From contig CAJMNM010000011.1 in assembly GCA_905214795.1 (NCBI GenBank), positions 1 to 64,000 of the forward strand: DNA of 64,000 nucleotides. The letters run 5' to 3'. Below, in pieces: positions 9,308 through 18,685 of the stretch. Both the position numbers and the translations under genes were made by a program. The notes under the pieces are model-generated. The model was not told the DNA's origin and did not search any database. It saw nothing but the letters and a program-made list of their open reading frames with translations. Numbering within the stretch: the stretch's first letter is position 1; each line of letters opens with the position of its first letter. Source of the stretch: an uncultured bacterium. GTDB lineage: Bacteria > Bacteroidota > Bacteroidia > Bacteroidales > Bacteroidaceae.

Positions 9308-9650
9308 TGGTAAACGTTCCCTGAAAACGTATTGTTCAAAAATAGAAGAAGATCCTCTTTATTACTGTAACTTAGACATAAAAAACATTTACAATAGCAA
9401 TACTTTCGAAAATTTCCAGCCTACGGACTATAAATCCATAAAGTAGGCGTCATGTCACAAGACTAATTCACCCAGGAAATTGGTTAAGAAAGCATCTTTA
9501 TGCCTCCAATATAAATACAAATCATTTAATTCTATCTACTATACAAAATATCCACACTTGATTATTTAAAGAATTTCTTCTATGAAATTATCAATGGAAG
9601 TAAGAATTAAGAAAACTATACACATACAAGAACATTCAACCATTCTTATA
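9308..9650 (+). pseudogene. internally deleted IS66 relic
   Basis: This gene-free gap holds decayed IS66 sequence. At 9310 GGTAAACGTTCCCTGAAAAC followed by GTATTG parallels the intact left terminus GGTAAGCGTCC...GACGTATTG. At about 9558-9611 the sequence encodes DYLKNFFYEIINGSKN and a stop, parallel to DYLKKFFREIVKGRRD at the end of the intact TnpC. Everything between the left end and the last tens of TnpC codons is lost or unrecognisable. The orientation is the same as that of the intact element. Confidence 0.65.
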
Positions 9651-9663
9651 AATTTAATAAAAT

Positions 9664-10455
9664 ATGATACCAAAAATTATTCATTATTGTTGGCTCAGTG
9701 ATTTTCCACTCCCTAATAATGTACAAAAGTGCATTGAAAGTTGGAAAAAGTATATGCCTGATTACCAAATTAAACGTTGGTCCACAAAGAATTTTGATAT
9801 TAATAGTATAACTTTAGTCAAAGAAGCCTATAATGCGCAGAAATGGGCTTTCGCTGCTGATTACATACGCGTATACGCACTTTATACAGAAGGTGGTATT
9901 TATTTAGATTCGGATGTCATGTTATACGGAAATTTTGAACCTTTATTAGATTCGGATTTTGTATCTGGAATAGAATACCATCCATCATTTGAAGAAGAAA
10001 AGCTAAATTTAGAAAATTGCATTTTAGATGAATCAGGCAAAAGATGCAACAAAAATAAGAAAGTTTATGGTATAGGAATACAGGCTGCTGTATTAGCAGC
10101 AGAAAAGGGACATCCACTTATGAAAAAATGCATGGATCTTTACAAGAACTACACACTAGAATCATTATTAAAAGAACAAATGACAGCTCCATCCGTTATT
10201 GCTTATAATGCTGAAGAGTTTGGATTTATTTATAAAGATAAAGAACAAAGACTTTGTTCATCCATACATTTATATCCAACTACGATTATAAGTAATTACG
10301 ATCAAAAAAACAAAAAAAGTATCGCTGTTCATTATTGTGCAGGAAGTTGGACAAATAAATCTATTAAAAAGCAAATCACTAAAACTTTAAATAGATATAA
10401 GTTATATAAAATAATCCGTAATACTATAAAGGATTTTCTATATAAAAAGAAATAG
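9664..10455 (+). CDS. glycosyltransferase, GT32-like (DXD sugar-binding) capsular synthesis protein
   Basis: The 263-residue protein begins with IPKIIHYCWLS and a following W-K-K-Y-M-P-D-Y segment, then AFAADYIRVYALYTEGGIYLDSDV. This is the signature of the Gly-transf_sug (GT32, OCH1/mannosyltransferase-like) family. Asp82 and Asp84 form the D-S-D metal/nucleotide site. A late H-Y-C-A-G-S-W segment (around residue 220) is the family's C-terminal histidine motif. It probably transfers a hexose or hexosamine in the repeat unit. It stands alone between two stretches of IS66 debris or non-coding DNA, so it may be a separately acquired module. Confidence 0.88.
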   Translation: MIPKIIHYCWLSDFPLPNNVQKCIESWKKYMPDYQIKRWSTKNFDINSITLVKEAYNAQKWAFAADYIRVYALYTEGGIYLDSDVMLYGNFEPLLDSDFVSGIEYHPSFEEEKLNLENCILDESGKRCNKNKKVYGIGIQAAVLAAEKGHPLMKKCMDLYKNYTLESLLKEQMTAPSVIAYNAEEFGFIYKDKEQRLCSSIHLYPTTIISNYDQKNKKSIAVHYCAGSWTNKSIKKQITKTLNRYKLYKIIRNTIKDFLYKKK

Positions 10456-10564
10456 AAATTATAAATATCTCAGAATCACAAGTCAATTGACATCTTAAAT
10501 ATATATTACAAAAAACATTAGTAACTCGTTAAAATCGAAACACTAATGATTCATCACATTACAT

Positions 10565-11116
10565 ATGATCAACACAAAACAAGATTTAAAGTACTACCTA
10601 TTAGAAGATTCAAAACGTTTCAAACATAATAGACCCAAACTTAAAGATTGGATACTCAAGAACGAAAAATGGTATATATATCATTATCTTTACCATTTAA
10701 GATATATCGAATATTATATCAATACAAAAAATAAAGGTCTTCGATTTTTATATCATTGGATTAGATATAAGCATTTGGGCTTTAAACTTAATTACACGAT
10801 TTATCCAAATACCGTTGGTCCTGGATTTAAAATCTATCATAAGGGGAACTTTACATTTGTAAAAAAGACTTGTACTATTGGTAAAAACTGTACTTTACTA
10901 ACTGGAGTCGTATTTGGCAATAAACATGAAAAAGAAGATTATGCTCAAGTTATAGTAGGAGATAATTGTTACTTTGGCTTAGACGTAAAAATCTTTGGTT
11001 CTGTTAAGATTGGAAACAATGTAACAATAGGAGCTAACTCCGTGGTAACTAAAGATATTCCTGATAATGCGATTGTTGGTGGAGTCCCTGCTAGAATTAT
11101 TAAATTTAAACAATAA
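10565..11116 (+). CDS. serine O-acetyltransferase-like hexapeptide acetyltransferase
   Basis: This 183-residue protein has an N-terminal helical region (residues 1-75). A left-handed beta-helix follows, built from hexapeptide repeats such as TIGKNCTLLTGVVF, IVGDNCYFGLDVKI and KIGNNVTIGANSVV, and the C-terminus DIPDNAIVGGVPARII closes it. That layout is shared by CysE-type and capsule O-acetyltransferases. In a capsule locus the likely role is O-acetylation of a sugar with acetyl-CoA rather than cysteine biosynthesis. The His region typical of CysE is reduced to IYHKG, which supports a divergent substrate. Confidence 0.85.
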   Translation: MINTKQDLKYYLLEDSKRFKHNRPKLKDWILKNEKWYIYHYLYHLRYIEYYINTKNKGLRFLYHWIRYKHLGFKLNYTIYPNTVGPGFKIYHKGNFTFVKKTCTIGKNCTLLTGVVFGNKHEKEDYAQVIVGDNCYFGLDVKIFGSVKIGNNVTIGANSVVTKDIPDNAIVGGVPARIIKFKQ

Positions 11117-11399
11117 TCATTCACAATAAGCTACAAGTATCATAATAATATATCATTCAACAATATAAAAATTAAGACCTCTACCAATGTAGTTCATTGT
11201 ATGCGAACATGTATAACTAAAGTCATTGCAAAAGCTATTCGATTAAAATAAGAATAAAACCAACTTATTAGTTATACCAAAACGTGGAAAAATCATTTGC
11301 AAATTACAATCAGTTCATCTTCCCCTTAAATTTAAATGTAGATATCATACCGTCATTAATTTCAATTACAGTATTAACAGACTGTCTGCACTATATTAT

Positions 11400-11575
11400 T
11401 TTAATGATAATCTTTGTTAAGTAGTCAAAGGACTAAAAGATTATGCGAATCTTCTGCCTATGGCTATCAGTCGTAGTACTAACAAGCATTAATAATCACA
11501 TTAAAATTTTGAACTATTTAATAAGAAAAAGCGGTTTTTCCTATACCACACTCAAAATTAGCTATTTCAATCAGA
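11400..11575 (+). pseudogene. IS66 relic: end of tnpC plus right terminus
   Basis: From about 11427 the sequence encodes GLKDYANLLPMAISRSTNKH and a stop. This is a clear relative of GRRDYENLLPMTIGINTNKI at the end of the intact TnpC. It is followed at 11519-11572 by AAGAAAAAGCGGTTTTTCC, TATACCACACTCAAAATTAG, the decayed right end. The rest of the 11117-11635 gap shows no gene; the coding remnant simply fades out upstream. Together with the relics near 3042 and 9308 it marks repeated IS66 insertion, always in the same orientation. Confidence 0.75.
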
Positions 11576-11635
11576 CGCTCACTAATTTGAGTCAGAATTG
11601 TAAATCTATTTATTATCTTATATTTTAGAAAGAAA

Positions 11636-12697
11636 ATGATACATGCTATTATTATAGGTTGGATAAATAAAGGTAAGCCAGCTGACTGTGGTGAAACAAT
11701 GAAGAATCAACTTCTAATAAAAAAGCTTGAAGAACTGGGCATTAGATGCAGGCAGATTGATTTTAAGAATTGGAGAAAACATCCATGGATATTTCTACAA
11801 TTAATCTACGATCTGATTATACATAAGAATGATACTATTATCTTTTCCACAAGTACAATTAATATATATCCAATGATGAGATTAATGTTTCTACTTAAAT
11901 GGAAACAACATACTGTACATTGGGTAATAGGCGGTTCGCTTAGTAGAAATATAAAAAACAAGATCTTCTCAAAAGATATTATAGGATACATGGATTGGAC
12001 AATCGTAGAAAGTCCAATAATGAAAAATGAGTTAGAAAGTTTTGGAATAAAAAATGTTATTCAACTGCCAAACTTCAAACCTATAAAATATTACCCTAAT
12101 ATAAAAGAAAGAATATGTTCTATTAATCAAAGACCTATAAGGTTTGTTTTCTTAAGTAGAATAATGCCTGAAAAAGGTTGTGATTATATTTTTGAGAGTG
12201 CAAAAATATTAAATGAAAAAGGATTTCAAAACAAGTTTTCTATTGACTTCTATGGAAAAATAGCAGAATCATATTCATCAATATTCAATAATAAATTAAA
12301 CCTATATAACAATGTAAGATACAAAGGTTTTCTTAATCTACGTGAACAATCTGGATATGACAAACTTGCTCAATATGATATGATGCTTTTTCCTACATAC
12401 TGGAAAGGAGAAGGATTTGCAGGAGTTTTTATAGACGCATTTATTAGCGGAGTACCACTAATTGCCAGCGATTGGGCACATAACCGTCAATTTCTTAGTG
12501 AAAATAACACAGCCATATTCGTTCCTGTTCATGATGTTAATGCATTAACAAATAAAATGCAAGAATGTATTGAAGGTAAATATGATTTGAGCAGAATGTC
12601 TGTTTTATGTCAAAAACAGGCTGAAACATACAATGTTGATAAAGTAATAACTAAAGATTTATTATATAAAATAGGTATCCTAAATACTAAAATATAA
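11636..12697 (+). CDS. family 4 (GT-B) glycosyltransferase
   Basis: This 353-residue GT-B enzyme has the C-terminal donor-binding domain of GT4. RFVFLSRIMPEKGCDYIFE (about residues 163-181) contains the Glu-Lys-Gly element, and FPTYWKGEGFAGVFIDAFISGVPLIASDW contains the conserved E-G-F-x-G-x-F motif that contacts the nucleotide sugar. The N-terminal acceptor domain is variable. An AGAAAG lies close to the start codon, and MIHAIIIGWINKGKPADCG is a normal N-terminus. It is the first gene of a tight group with the ATP-grasp and Alg14-like genes after the IS66 relic. The substrate is unknown. Confidence 0.9.
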   Translation: MIHAIIIGWINKGKPADCGETMKNQLLIKKLEELGIRCRQIDFKNWRKHPWIFLQLIYDLIIHKNDTIIFSTSTINIYPMMRLMFLLKWKQHTVHWVIGGSLSRNIKNKIFSKDIIGYMDWTIVESPIMKNELESFGIKNVIQLPNFKPIKYYPNIKERICSINQRPIRFVFLSRIMPEKGCDYIFESAKILNEKGFQNKFSIDFYGKIAESYSSIFNNKLNLYNNVRYKGFLNLREQSGYDKLAQYDMMLFPTYWKGEGFAGVFIDAFISGVPLIASDWAHNRQFLSENNTAIFVPVHDVNALTNKMQECIEGKYDLSRMSVLCQKQAETYNVDKVITKDLLYKIGILNTKI

Positions 12698-12704
12698 AAT
12701 CAAT

Positions 12705-13613
12705 ATGGTAAAGACAATTGTATTCTTTTTGGTTGAAAGGTTAGTGAAACTGCATTTATTATCTTCTATACAAGTTGCAAGACTCAAATTCTTCTACAAA
12801 ATGCATCGATGGCCTGATTTTGAACATCCTAAAGATGTAAACGAAAAAATCAATTGGTTGAAATTCTATGGAGATACATCTATGTGGAGTACATTCGCTG
12901 ATAAATATGCAGTACGTGACTACGTAAAAAGCGTCGGACTCGGTGACATTTTAGTGCCTCTAATTGGTAAATGGGATTCAGTTGATGACATAAATTGGGA
13001 TCAACTTCCTAATCAATTCGTAATGAAATGTAATAACGGTAGTGGAGATGTAGTAGTTTGTAAAGATAAAACAAAACTGGATATAATAAAAACAAAGAAA
13101 CACTTCGAAAAGCTTATACATGAAAAACTCAGCATAGTATCAGGAGAACCTCATTATGCAGCAATCAAACCATGTATCATTGCAGAAGAATTATTGGACA
13201 ATTCAACACAACCATGCAACTCTACGTCACTTGTTGATTATAAAATTTTTGTATTTAATGGTGTTCCTAAGTTTATATGGTGTACATACAACAGGAAAGG
13301 TTACTATGCAGAAGTTGGAACATACGACCTCAATTGGCAATTTCATCCAGAATGGAGTATATACACGAAACATTACATGAGACCCAAACAGGAACTACCT
13401 AAACCTAAATGTTTTGATTATCTAATAGACGTAGCAAAGAAACTAGGAAAAGGTCAGCCTCTTGTAAGAATAGACTTATATATCGTTAATGATAAAGTCT
13501 ATTTTGGAGAAATGACAATGACATCACAAGGGGGATATATGGATTATTACACACAAGATTTTTTAGATAAAATGGGAAGTCTTGTCGTATTACCTAATAA
13601 AAAAACAACTTAA
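12705..13613 (+). CDS. TupA-like ATP-grasp fold protein of polysaccharide synthesis
   Basis: The 302-residue protein matches the TupA-like ATP-grasp group found in capsule and teichuronopeptide loci. Recognisable segments are FEHPKDVNEKINWLKFY, TFADKYAVRDYVK, FVMKCNNGSGDVVVCKDK (the ATP-binding beta-hairpin) and VRIDLYIVNDKVYFGEMT (the metal-binding acidic strand). ATP-grasp enzymes ligate a carboxylate to an amine or other nucleophile, so it may attach an amino acid or similar group to the polysaccharide. That substrate assignment is inference. It starts 8 bases after the GT4 gene and is followed within 2 bases by the Alg14-like gene. Confidence 0.85.
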   Translation: MVKTIVFFLVERLVKLHLLSSIQVARLKFFYKMHRWPDFEHPKDVNEKINWLKFYGDTSMWSTFADKYAVRDYVKSVGLGDILVPLIGKWDSVDDINWDQLPNQFVMKCNNGSGDVVVCKDKTKLDIIKTKKHFEKLIHEKLSIVSGEPHYAAIKPCIIAEELLDNSTQPCNSTSLVDYKIFVFNGVPKFIWCTYNRKGYYAEVGTYDLNWQFHPEWSIYTKHYMRPKQELPKPKCFDYLIDVAKKLGKGQPLVRIDLYIVNDKVYFGEMTMTSQGGYMDYYTQDFLDKMGSLVVLPNKKTT

Positions 13614-13614
13614 T

Positions 13615-14067
13615 ATGAAAAAGATTATAGCCGCCGCATCAATTGGTGGACATTGGGTACAATTACTACGAATAGCCAAACCGTTGGAATCATATTATGA
13701 TGTTGTATATTTATCAACCCATCCTAAGTGCAAGACAATGGTTGGAAATCACCGTTTTCATACAATAAGCGACTTTAGCAGATGGAATGCATGGAAAATG
13801 ATACCTGCATCTTTTAAAATCATAGGAATTCTAATAAAAGAAAGACCTTCTGCCATTATCACAACAGGAGCCGCACCAGGTCTTTTAACATTGATTCTTG
13901 GACGTTTATTGGGTATCAAAACAATTTGGATTGATTCAGTCGCCAATGTACAAACCATGAGTGCATGTGGACGCCTATCAAAATTCTTTGCTAAATACGT
14001 TTATACACAATGGCCTGACCTTGCAACAGAACAAGTGCATTATGCTGGTAATATATTTGGAGACTGA
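13615..14067 (+). CDS. Alg14/PssD-like subunit of a split glycosyltransferase
   Basis: The product of 150 residues starts at ATG 13615. The frame is open to 13582, but MKKIIAAASIGGHWVQLLRI is the conserved N-terminus, with G-G-H-W as the Rossmann-type motif. ITTGAAPGLLTLILGRLLGIKTIWIDSVAN matches the membrane-associated Alg14/EpsF/PssD half, which recruits the catalytic partner to the membrane. The Alg13-like partner is the next gene, 87 bases further. Together they should form a two-chain GT28-type transferase that acts on a lipid-linked acceptor. Confidence 0.87.
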   Translation: MKKIIAAASIGGHWVQLLRIAKPLESYYDVVYLSTHPKCKTMVGNHRFHTISDFSRWNAWKMIPASFKIIGILIKERPSAIITTGAAPGLLTLILGRLLGIKTIWIDSVANVQTMSACGRLSKFFAKYVYTQWPDLATEQVHYAGNIFGD

Positions 14068-14154
14068 GTTCTGTTGTAATTGTAAATTTTAGTATTTAGC
14101 ACATATAAATCTTCTCGTTCTTTGACTTATTGTAATTTAATATATTTTCTTTTT

Positions 14155-14622
14155 ATGATATTCTGTACCATAGGAACGCAAGCTCCTTTTGACCGGTTCG
14201 TGAAAATTGTTGATGAAATAGCCGGACAAATGAATGAAGAGATTATTGCACAGGTTTATGAAAGTGAGTATAAGGCAAAAAATATCCGTACAGTGGAGTT
14301 CTTGCCACCAGATGAATTCAACAAGCTATTTGCTCAAGCTCGATTGATTGTTGCACATGCAGGTATGGGTACTATTATATCTGCAATGCGTTTACACAAA
14401 CCAATCATTATCTTTCCAAGAAAAGCTTCTTTGGGAGAACATAGAAACGAACATCAGCTTGCTACAGCAAAAAAAATGAAAGAACTCGGATACGCTTATG
14501 TTGCCGAAAACAAAGAAGAACTAGAACACCTTCTTATGAATAAGGAACTAAAGCCACTGCATGATCTAGGTGAGTCTGCAAGTAAATCTCTTATTAATGA
14601 ACTACATACATTGATAGGTTAA
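14155..14622 (+). CDS. Alg13/PssE-like catalytic subunit of a split glycosyltransferase
   Basis: I place the start at ATG 14155, giving 155 residues, because MIFCTIGTQAPFDRFVKIVDEI is the family's N-terminus; the frame extends to 14122 only with non-conserved residues. It is a compact GT28 C-terminal domain with AHAGMGTI (donor-phosphate binding) and PRKASLGEHRNEHQLATA, where the E-H-R-N-E-H-Q segment is the UDP-sugar site of Alg13, PssE and EpsE-type proteins. It needs the Alg14-like subunit encoded immediately upstream. The donor is probably a UDP-hexose or UDP-GlcNAc-type sugar. Confidence 0.87.
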   Translation: MIFCTIGTQAPFDRFVKIVDEIAGQMNEEIIAQVYESEYKAKNIRTVEFLPPDEFNKLFAQARLIVAHAGMGTIISAMRLHKPIIIFPRKASLGEHRNEHQLATAKKMKELGYAYVAENKEELEHLLMNKELKPLHDLGESASKSLINELHTLIG

Positions 14623-14670
14623 AAGCCTTTAGGTACAAAATAACAAACGAACCATAAAAACATAAATCAT

Positions 14671-15999
14671 ATGAAAGACTTTAAAATTGCCGTAGCTGGT
14701 ACAGGCTATGTAGGACTTTCTATCGCCACACTTCTGTCACAGCACCATAAAGTATTAGCTGTGGATGTTATTCCAGAAAAAGTTGAAAAAATAAATAAAA
14801 GAATCAGTCCGATACAGGATGAGTATATTGAAAAGTATCTTGCTGAAAAGGATTTGAATTTGACCGCAACTCTTGATGGGGCGGCAGCTTATAAAGAAGC
14901 AAATTACGTTGTCATCGCAGCACCGACCAATTATGATCCGGTAAAAAACTACTTTGATACAAGCCATGTAGAAGAAGTAATCGATTTGGTCTTAGAGGTC
15001 AATCCGGATGCCATAATGGTCATCAAAAGTACAATTCCAGTAGGTTATTGTCGCAGTCTATATGTTAAGTATGCTGAGAAATTCAAAAACACCCCAGCCT
15101 TAGCCGGAAAGAAATTCAATCTGTTGTTTTCACCGGAATTTCTTAGAGAAAGCAAAGCGTTATATGACAATCTTTATCCGAGCCGTATCATTGTAGGCTA
15201 TCCTAAGTTCATTGATGGCAGAGATGAAGAAAACGAAGCTATTAAGGCTATTGCCGGTGAGAATCTAGAAGAGAAAGCTAAAACTTTTGCGACGCTGCTA
15301 CAGGAAGGAGCCATAAAAGAAAACATCGATACATTATTTATGGGACTTAAAGAGGCAGAGGCTGTGAAACTGTTTGCCAATACCTATCTGGCTTTGCGTG
15401 TATCTTATTTCAATGAGTTGGATACTTATGCAGAAGTAAAGGGACTGGACACACAGGCCATCATAGACGGTGTATGTCTGGATCCTCGTATCGGCACTCA
15501 CTACAACAATCCATCTTTTGGTTACGGTGGTTATTGTCTGCCAAAAGACACCAAACAGCTGCTGGCAAACTATGCGGATGTACCGGAAAACCTGATTCAG
15601 GCAATCGTTGAGAGCAACCGTACCAGAAAGGATTTTATAGCCGACCAGGTTTTGAAGAAAGCCGGATATTATGATTATTATAATAGCGGTGACTTCGACC
15701 CGAAGCGAGAACAAAAATGTGTCATCGGTGTGTATCGTCTGACCATGAAATCGAACAGTGACAATTTCCGCCAGAGTTCTATTCAAGGGGTGATGAAACG
15801 CATCAAAGCCAAAGGAGCAGAAATCATTATCTATGAACCCACGCTAGAAAATGGTAGCACATTCTTTGGCTCACAGGTTGTCAATGACATGGATAAATTT
15901 AAAAATCTATCTAAAGCCATCATCGCTAATCGTTATGATTCTTGTCTTGATGACGTAAAGGATAAAGTCTATACTAGAGATATATTCAGAAGAGACTAG
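14671..15999 (+). CDS. ugd: UDP-glucose 6-dehydrogenase
   Basis: This 442-residue nucleotide-sugar dehydrogenase oxidises UDP-glucose twice with NAD+ to UDP-glucuronate. Visible features are the Rossmann motif VAGTGYVG (residues 8-15), the KSTIPVGYC stretch, the FSPEFLRESKAL substrate loop, and the catalytic cysteine Cys289 in YGGYCLPKDT. It lies 48 bases after the Alg13-like gene and closes the capsule locus. It is slightly GC-richer than the glycosyltransferase genes before it. A UDP-ManNAc dehydrogenase is less likely given the short FSPEFLRE-type loop. Confidence 0.93.
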   Translation: MKDFKIAVAGTGYVGLSIATLLSQHHKVLAVDVIPEKVEKINKRISPIQDEYIEKYLAEKDLNLTATLDGAAAYKEANYVVIAAPTNYDPVKNYFDTSHVEEVIDLVLEVNPDAIMVIKSTIPVGYCRSLYVKYAEKFKNTPALAGKKFNLLFSPEFLRESKALYDNLYPSRIIVGYPKFIDGRDEENEAIKAIAGENLEEKAKTFATLLQEGAIKENIDTLFMGLKEAEAVKLFANTYLALRVSYFNELDTYAEVKGLDTQAIIDGVCLDPRIGTHYNNPSFGYGGYCLPKDTKQLLANYADVPENLIQAIVESNRTRKDFIADQVLKKAGYYDYYNSGDFDPKREQKCVIGVYRLTMKSNSDNFRQSSIQGVMKRIKAKGAEIIIYEPTLENGSTFFGSQVVNDMDKFKNLSKAIIANRYDSCLDDVKDKVYTRDIFRRD

Positions 16000-16069
16000 T
16001 TATCAACAGTTTATAGAAAACCTACCCAGTCCATTACCAAGGGCTTTTCTCCCCCACTCCCTTACCTCT

Positions 16070-16095
16070 GAAACCGCTTTCCGGTTTCACCGACA
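16070..16095 (+). terminator. weak hairpin after ugd
   Basis: GAAACCG (16070-16076) and CGGTTTC (16082-16088) form a 7-bp stem with a 5-base loop; a run of T follows about ten bases later. It could end capsule transcription before the helicase gene. The gap to the T run makes the call tentative. Confidence 0.35.
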
Positions 16096-16108
16096 TTCTT
16101 TTTTTATC

Positions 16109-18433
16109 ATGGCTGCCACGGGACATTTGCTGCGCGCTTACCAGTTACAGATAAAGGCACAACTTTTATCCGTATGGAAGGAATGCAGAAATGTGATGAT
16201 ACAGATGCCTACCGGTACGGGAAAGACGCATCTGCTGGCCTCGGTCATCAACGACGAGTTGGAAGACATAGACCGGAGGTCTGCCGGAACGGGATGTGAC
16301 ACCCCGGTGTGGATTATCGCCCACCGCAGGGAACTGGTGGAACAGATTGAGGACACGGTGGCCAGATATGGCATCCCGGAAACGGACAGAAGACTGCAGG
16401 TGATGTCCATACAATGGCTGCAAAGACACTGGGAGGACATGACCACCACACCGGAACTGATTGTCATCGACGAGGCTCACCACGCACTGGCCGAGACTTA
16501 CCAAGAATTGTGGAGGCGCTACCCCGAGACACGTAAACTGGGCATGACCGCTACCCCATGCCGCCTGAACCGGCGGGGATTTACGGATTTGTTTGACCGG
16601 CTGATTACGGCGGACAGCATAGCGGACTTCATACGGCAAGGATGGCTGGTGGCGTTTGATTATGTGTCCATCAGACCGGACAGCGAGGACCAGCGGCTTA
16701 TCGGTTGTCTGAGCAAACGGGGAGCGGACGGTGATTATCAGGTGAAGGAGATGAACAGCGTGCTGAACAAACGGCCGGCCATAGAACGGCTCTATGACAG
16801 CGTCAGACAGTATGCGGACGGAAAGAAAGGCATAACCTATGCCGTCAGTATCGCCCACGCAAGGCATATCGCTGCCTACTACAGCGCGCACGGCATAAAC
16901 GCCGCGGCCATAGACAGCAAGACACCTGCCGGAGAACGGAAAAGACTGGTGGACGATTTCAAGGCGGGCAACATACAGGTGTTGGTGAACGTGGATGTGT
17001 TCAGCGAGGGATTCGACTGTCCGGACGTGGAATTCATACAGATGGCACGGCCTACCCTCTCGCTGGCCAAATATCTGCAACAGGTGGGACGCGGACTGCG
17101 GAAAAGCGACGGTAAGGACCGTTGCATGATGATTGACAACGTGGGACTTTACCGCATGTTCGGACTGCCCGTGGCCGACCGTGACTGGCAGGCGATGTTC
17201 GAAGGCAGAATGGCCGGTAAAGGTGACGCCAACATGGCATGCACGACTTACAGCATCGCAGCGGGAAACGGCGAACTGTTCGGCAGCACATCACAGGACA
17301 GCGGACTGGAGCTGGTCATGACGCACGACAGGCTGATGGCGTTTCTGAACAACGGCGGCAGACTGTATCCCGACACCGACTGCAAGGACTGTCTGAAGGG
17401 ATTCAAGGACCGCACAAGCGGACTATTCGGACTGAAACGTGGGGAGAAAATAACCGCCATGCCGCAGTACACCGAGATTATTGACACCAACCATGAACTG
17501 GCAGCGGTACGCTTTGCCGACAGAAGCGTGGGCATAGTGGACGAATGCGGACACATCAGCATCATGGCCGGAAAAGACAAGAAGGTCCGATTCCTGAAAG
17601 ACCGGATTCTATCGGTGACGGACAGGCAGAACGTGACGTATTACGTGGACCTGTATAACGGAAAGCGTTACGCGCAGAAACCCGTGGTGATGAACTTCGG
17701 GCAAGTGCAGCTGCTGGAAACCGGCGGCATGTATTACAGCAGGACGAAAATATTATATCAGAACAGATGGAACGCGGGCAACCAGAACATGTACCGTCAC
17801 AGTTTTTATCTGCGCATACAGGATTTCTATTCAGAACCGGTGTGCCGGCAGATCAACAGCGGGGAGCCGGGCAACAGGCACGGAAGCGTCTGTCTGCTTG
17901 CAGGTGACCATGACACGTATTACCATTATTGCGGCACATTGCCTGACGGCAGCATTGTCGTTGCCGACACCCACGGCAAATATTATCTGGCGGCAGAAGG
18001 ACAGCCCAGGCAATATATCGCCTGCGAGCATCCGGAAACTGTGGATAAGGATTTCGATACGGTCGTTGCCCGACTGAAGGCGGAAGCCGAAAAGCGTGCC
18101 GCCTTACGGAAGACCGAGGAAAAGGCCTACGCAAGGCGACGGCGTGAAGAGCGACTGGCCGGCCTGCGTCAGGCCACTCCGTTCAAATCGGGACTGAAAT
18201 GGGGACTGAAGACAGAAGACAGGGTGATTGTGCCACCCATCTACCGCAACATTCTTGCTCCGGTGGGCAACTATTGTGCCTTTGAGGAGCATCCGCAACA
18301 ATGGGGCGTACTGATGTTGGACGGAAAAATTGTGATTGAGGCGCGCTATGCCAAGGTTGAAATCGCAGACAACGGTACGGCACAGCTGACCATTGTACCC
18401 GGAAAGGTGAAAACCGTAAAGCTGCAGAAATAA
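16109..18433 (+). CDS. DEAD/DEAH-box superfamily II helicase with C-terminal WG-repeat-like domain
   Basis: The 774-residue protein begins with a complete SF2 helicase core. This has a Q-like LRAYQLQIKAQL, Walker A MPTGTGKT (residues 33-40), DEAHHA from Asp121, motif III GMTATPCRL, and a helicase C domain with FSEGFDCPDVEFIQMARPT and QQVGRGLRKSDGK (motifs V and VI). The architecture up to about residue 340 resembles type III restriction or XPB-like helicases. No nuclease motif is seen. The second half is unusual: the tail KWGLKTEDRVIVPPIYRNILAP...WGVLMLDGKIVIEARYAKVEI resembles WG (KWG) beta-propeller repeats, preceded by a charged coiled coil around residues 650-690. The gene has high GC and stands alone. 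A DNA-repair or defence role is possible but unproven. Confidence 0.8.
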   Translation: MAATGHLLRAYQLQIKAQLLSVWKECRNVMIQMPTGTGKTHLLASVINDELEDIDRRSAGTGCDTPVWIIAHRRELVEQIEDTVARYGIPETDRRLQVMSIQWLQRHWEDMTTTPELIVIDEAHHALAETYQELWRRYPETRKLGMTATPCRLNRRGFTDLFDRLITADSIADFIRQGWLVAFDYVSIRPDSEDQRLIGCLSKRGADGDYQVKEMNSVLNKRPAIERLYDSVRQYADGKKGITYAVSIAHARHIAAYYSAHGINAAAIDSKTPAGERKRLVDDFKAGNIQVLVNVDVFSEGFDCPDVEFIQMARPTLSLAKYLQQVGRGLRKSDGKDRCMMIDNVGLYRMFGLPVADRDWQAMFEGRMAGKGDANMACTTYSIAAGNGELFGSTSQDSGLELVMTHDRLMAFLNNGGRLYPDTDCKDCLKGFKDRTSGLFGLKRGEKITAMPQYTEIIDTNHELAAVRFADRSVGIVDECGHISIMAGKDKKVRFLKDRILSVTDRQNVTYYVDLYNGKRYAQKPVVMNFGQVQLLETGGMYYSRTKILYQNRWNAGNQNMYRHSFYLRIQDFYSEPVCRQINSGEPGNRHGSVCLLAGDHDTYYHYCGTLPDGSIVVADTHGKYYLAAEGQPRQYIACEHPETVDKDFDTVVARLKAEAEKRAALRKTEEKAYARRRREERLAGLRQATPFKSGLKWGLKTEDRVIVPPIYRNILAPVGNYCAFEEHPQQWGVLMLDGKIVIEARYAKVEIADNGTAQLTIVPGKVKTVKLQK

Positions 18434-18515
18434 GAAAACAGCCACTCTGTTTTGTGCAATCATTGCCAACCAAAGCACACCTTTACACAGCATCTACAGA
18501 CACATTATACATTAT

Positions 18516-18556
18516 GCGGGAGGAAAACCGACACCGGTTCTTCTCCCGCTTTTTTA
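18516..18556 (+). terminator. rho-independent terminator of the helicase gene
   Basis: GCGGGAG (18516-18522) pairs with CTCCCGC (18543-18549), with an inner AACCG/CGGTT extension, and is followed by TTTTTT. It lies about 80 bases after the helicase stop codon. Confidence 0.8.
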
Positions 18557-18685
18557 TGTGTCATTCACAGACACGTCTGTCGTGACATCTTGCATGTCAC
18601 GCCTACCCGTCCGGCTCACCAAATCTTCTGACAGTCCACACCTATAAATCGCCATTTTCCACCTCTCTATCCCCCTGATTCTTAT

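Noticed and set aside
11443..11628. Sixty-one-residue frame before the GT4 gene
   Set aside because: It lies in another frame over the tnpC remnant and right-terminus debris of an IS66 relic and is better explained by that.
16166..17080. Long minus-strand frame of 304 codons opposite the helicase gene
   Set aside because: It mirrors the codon structure of the helicase, whose motifs are unmistakable; no independent evidence supports it.
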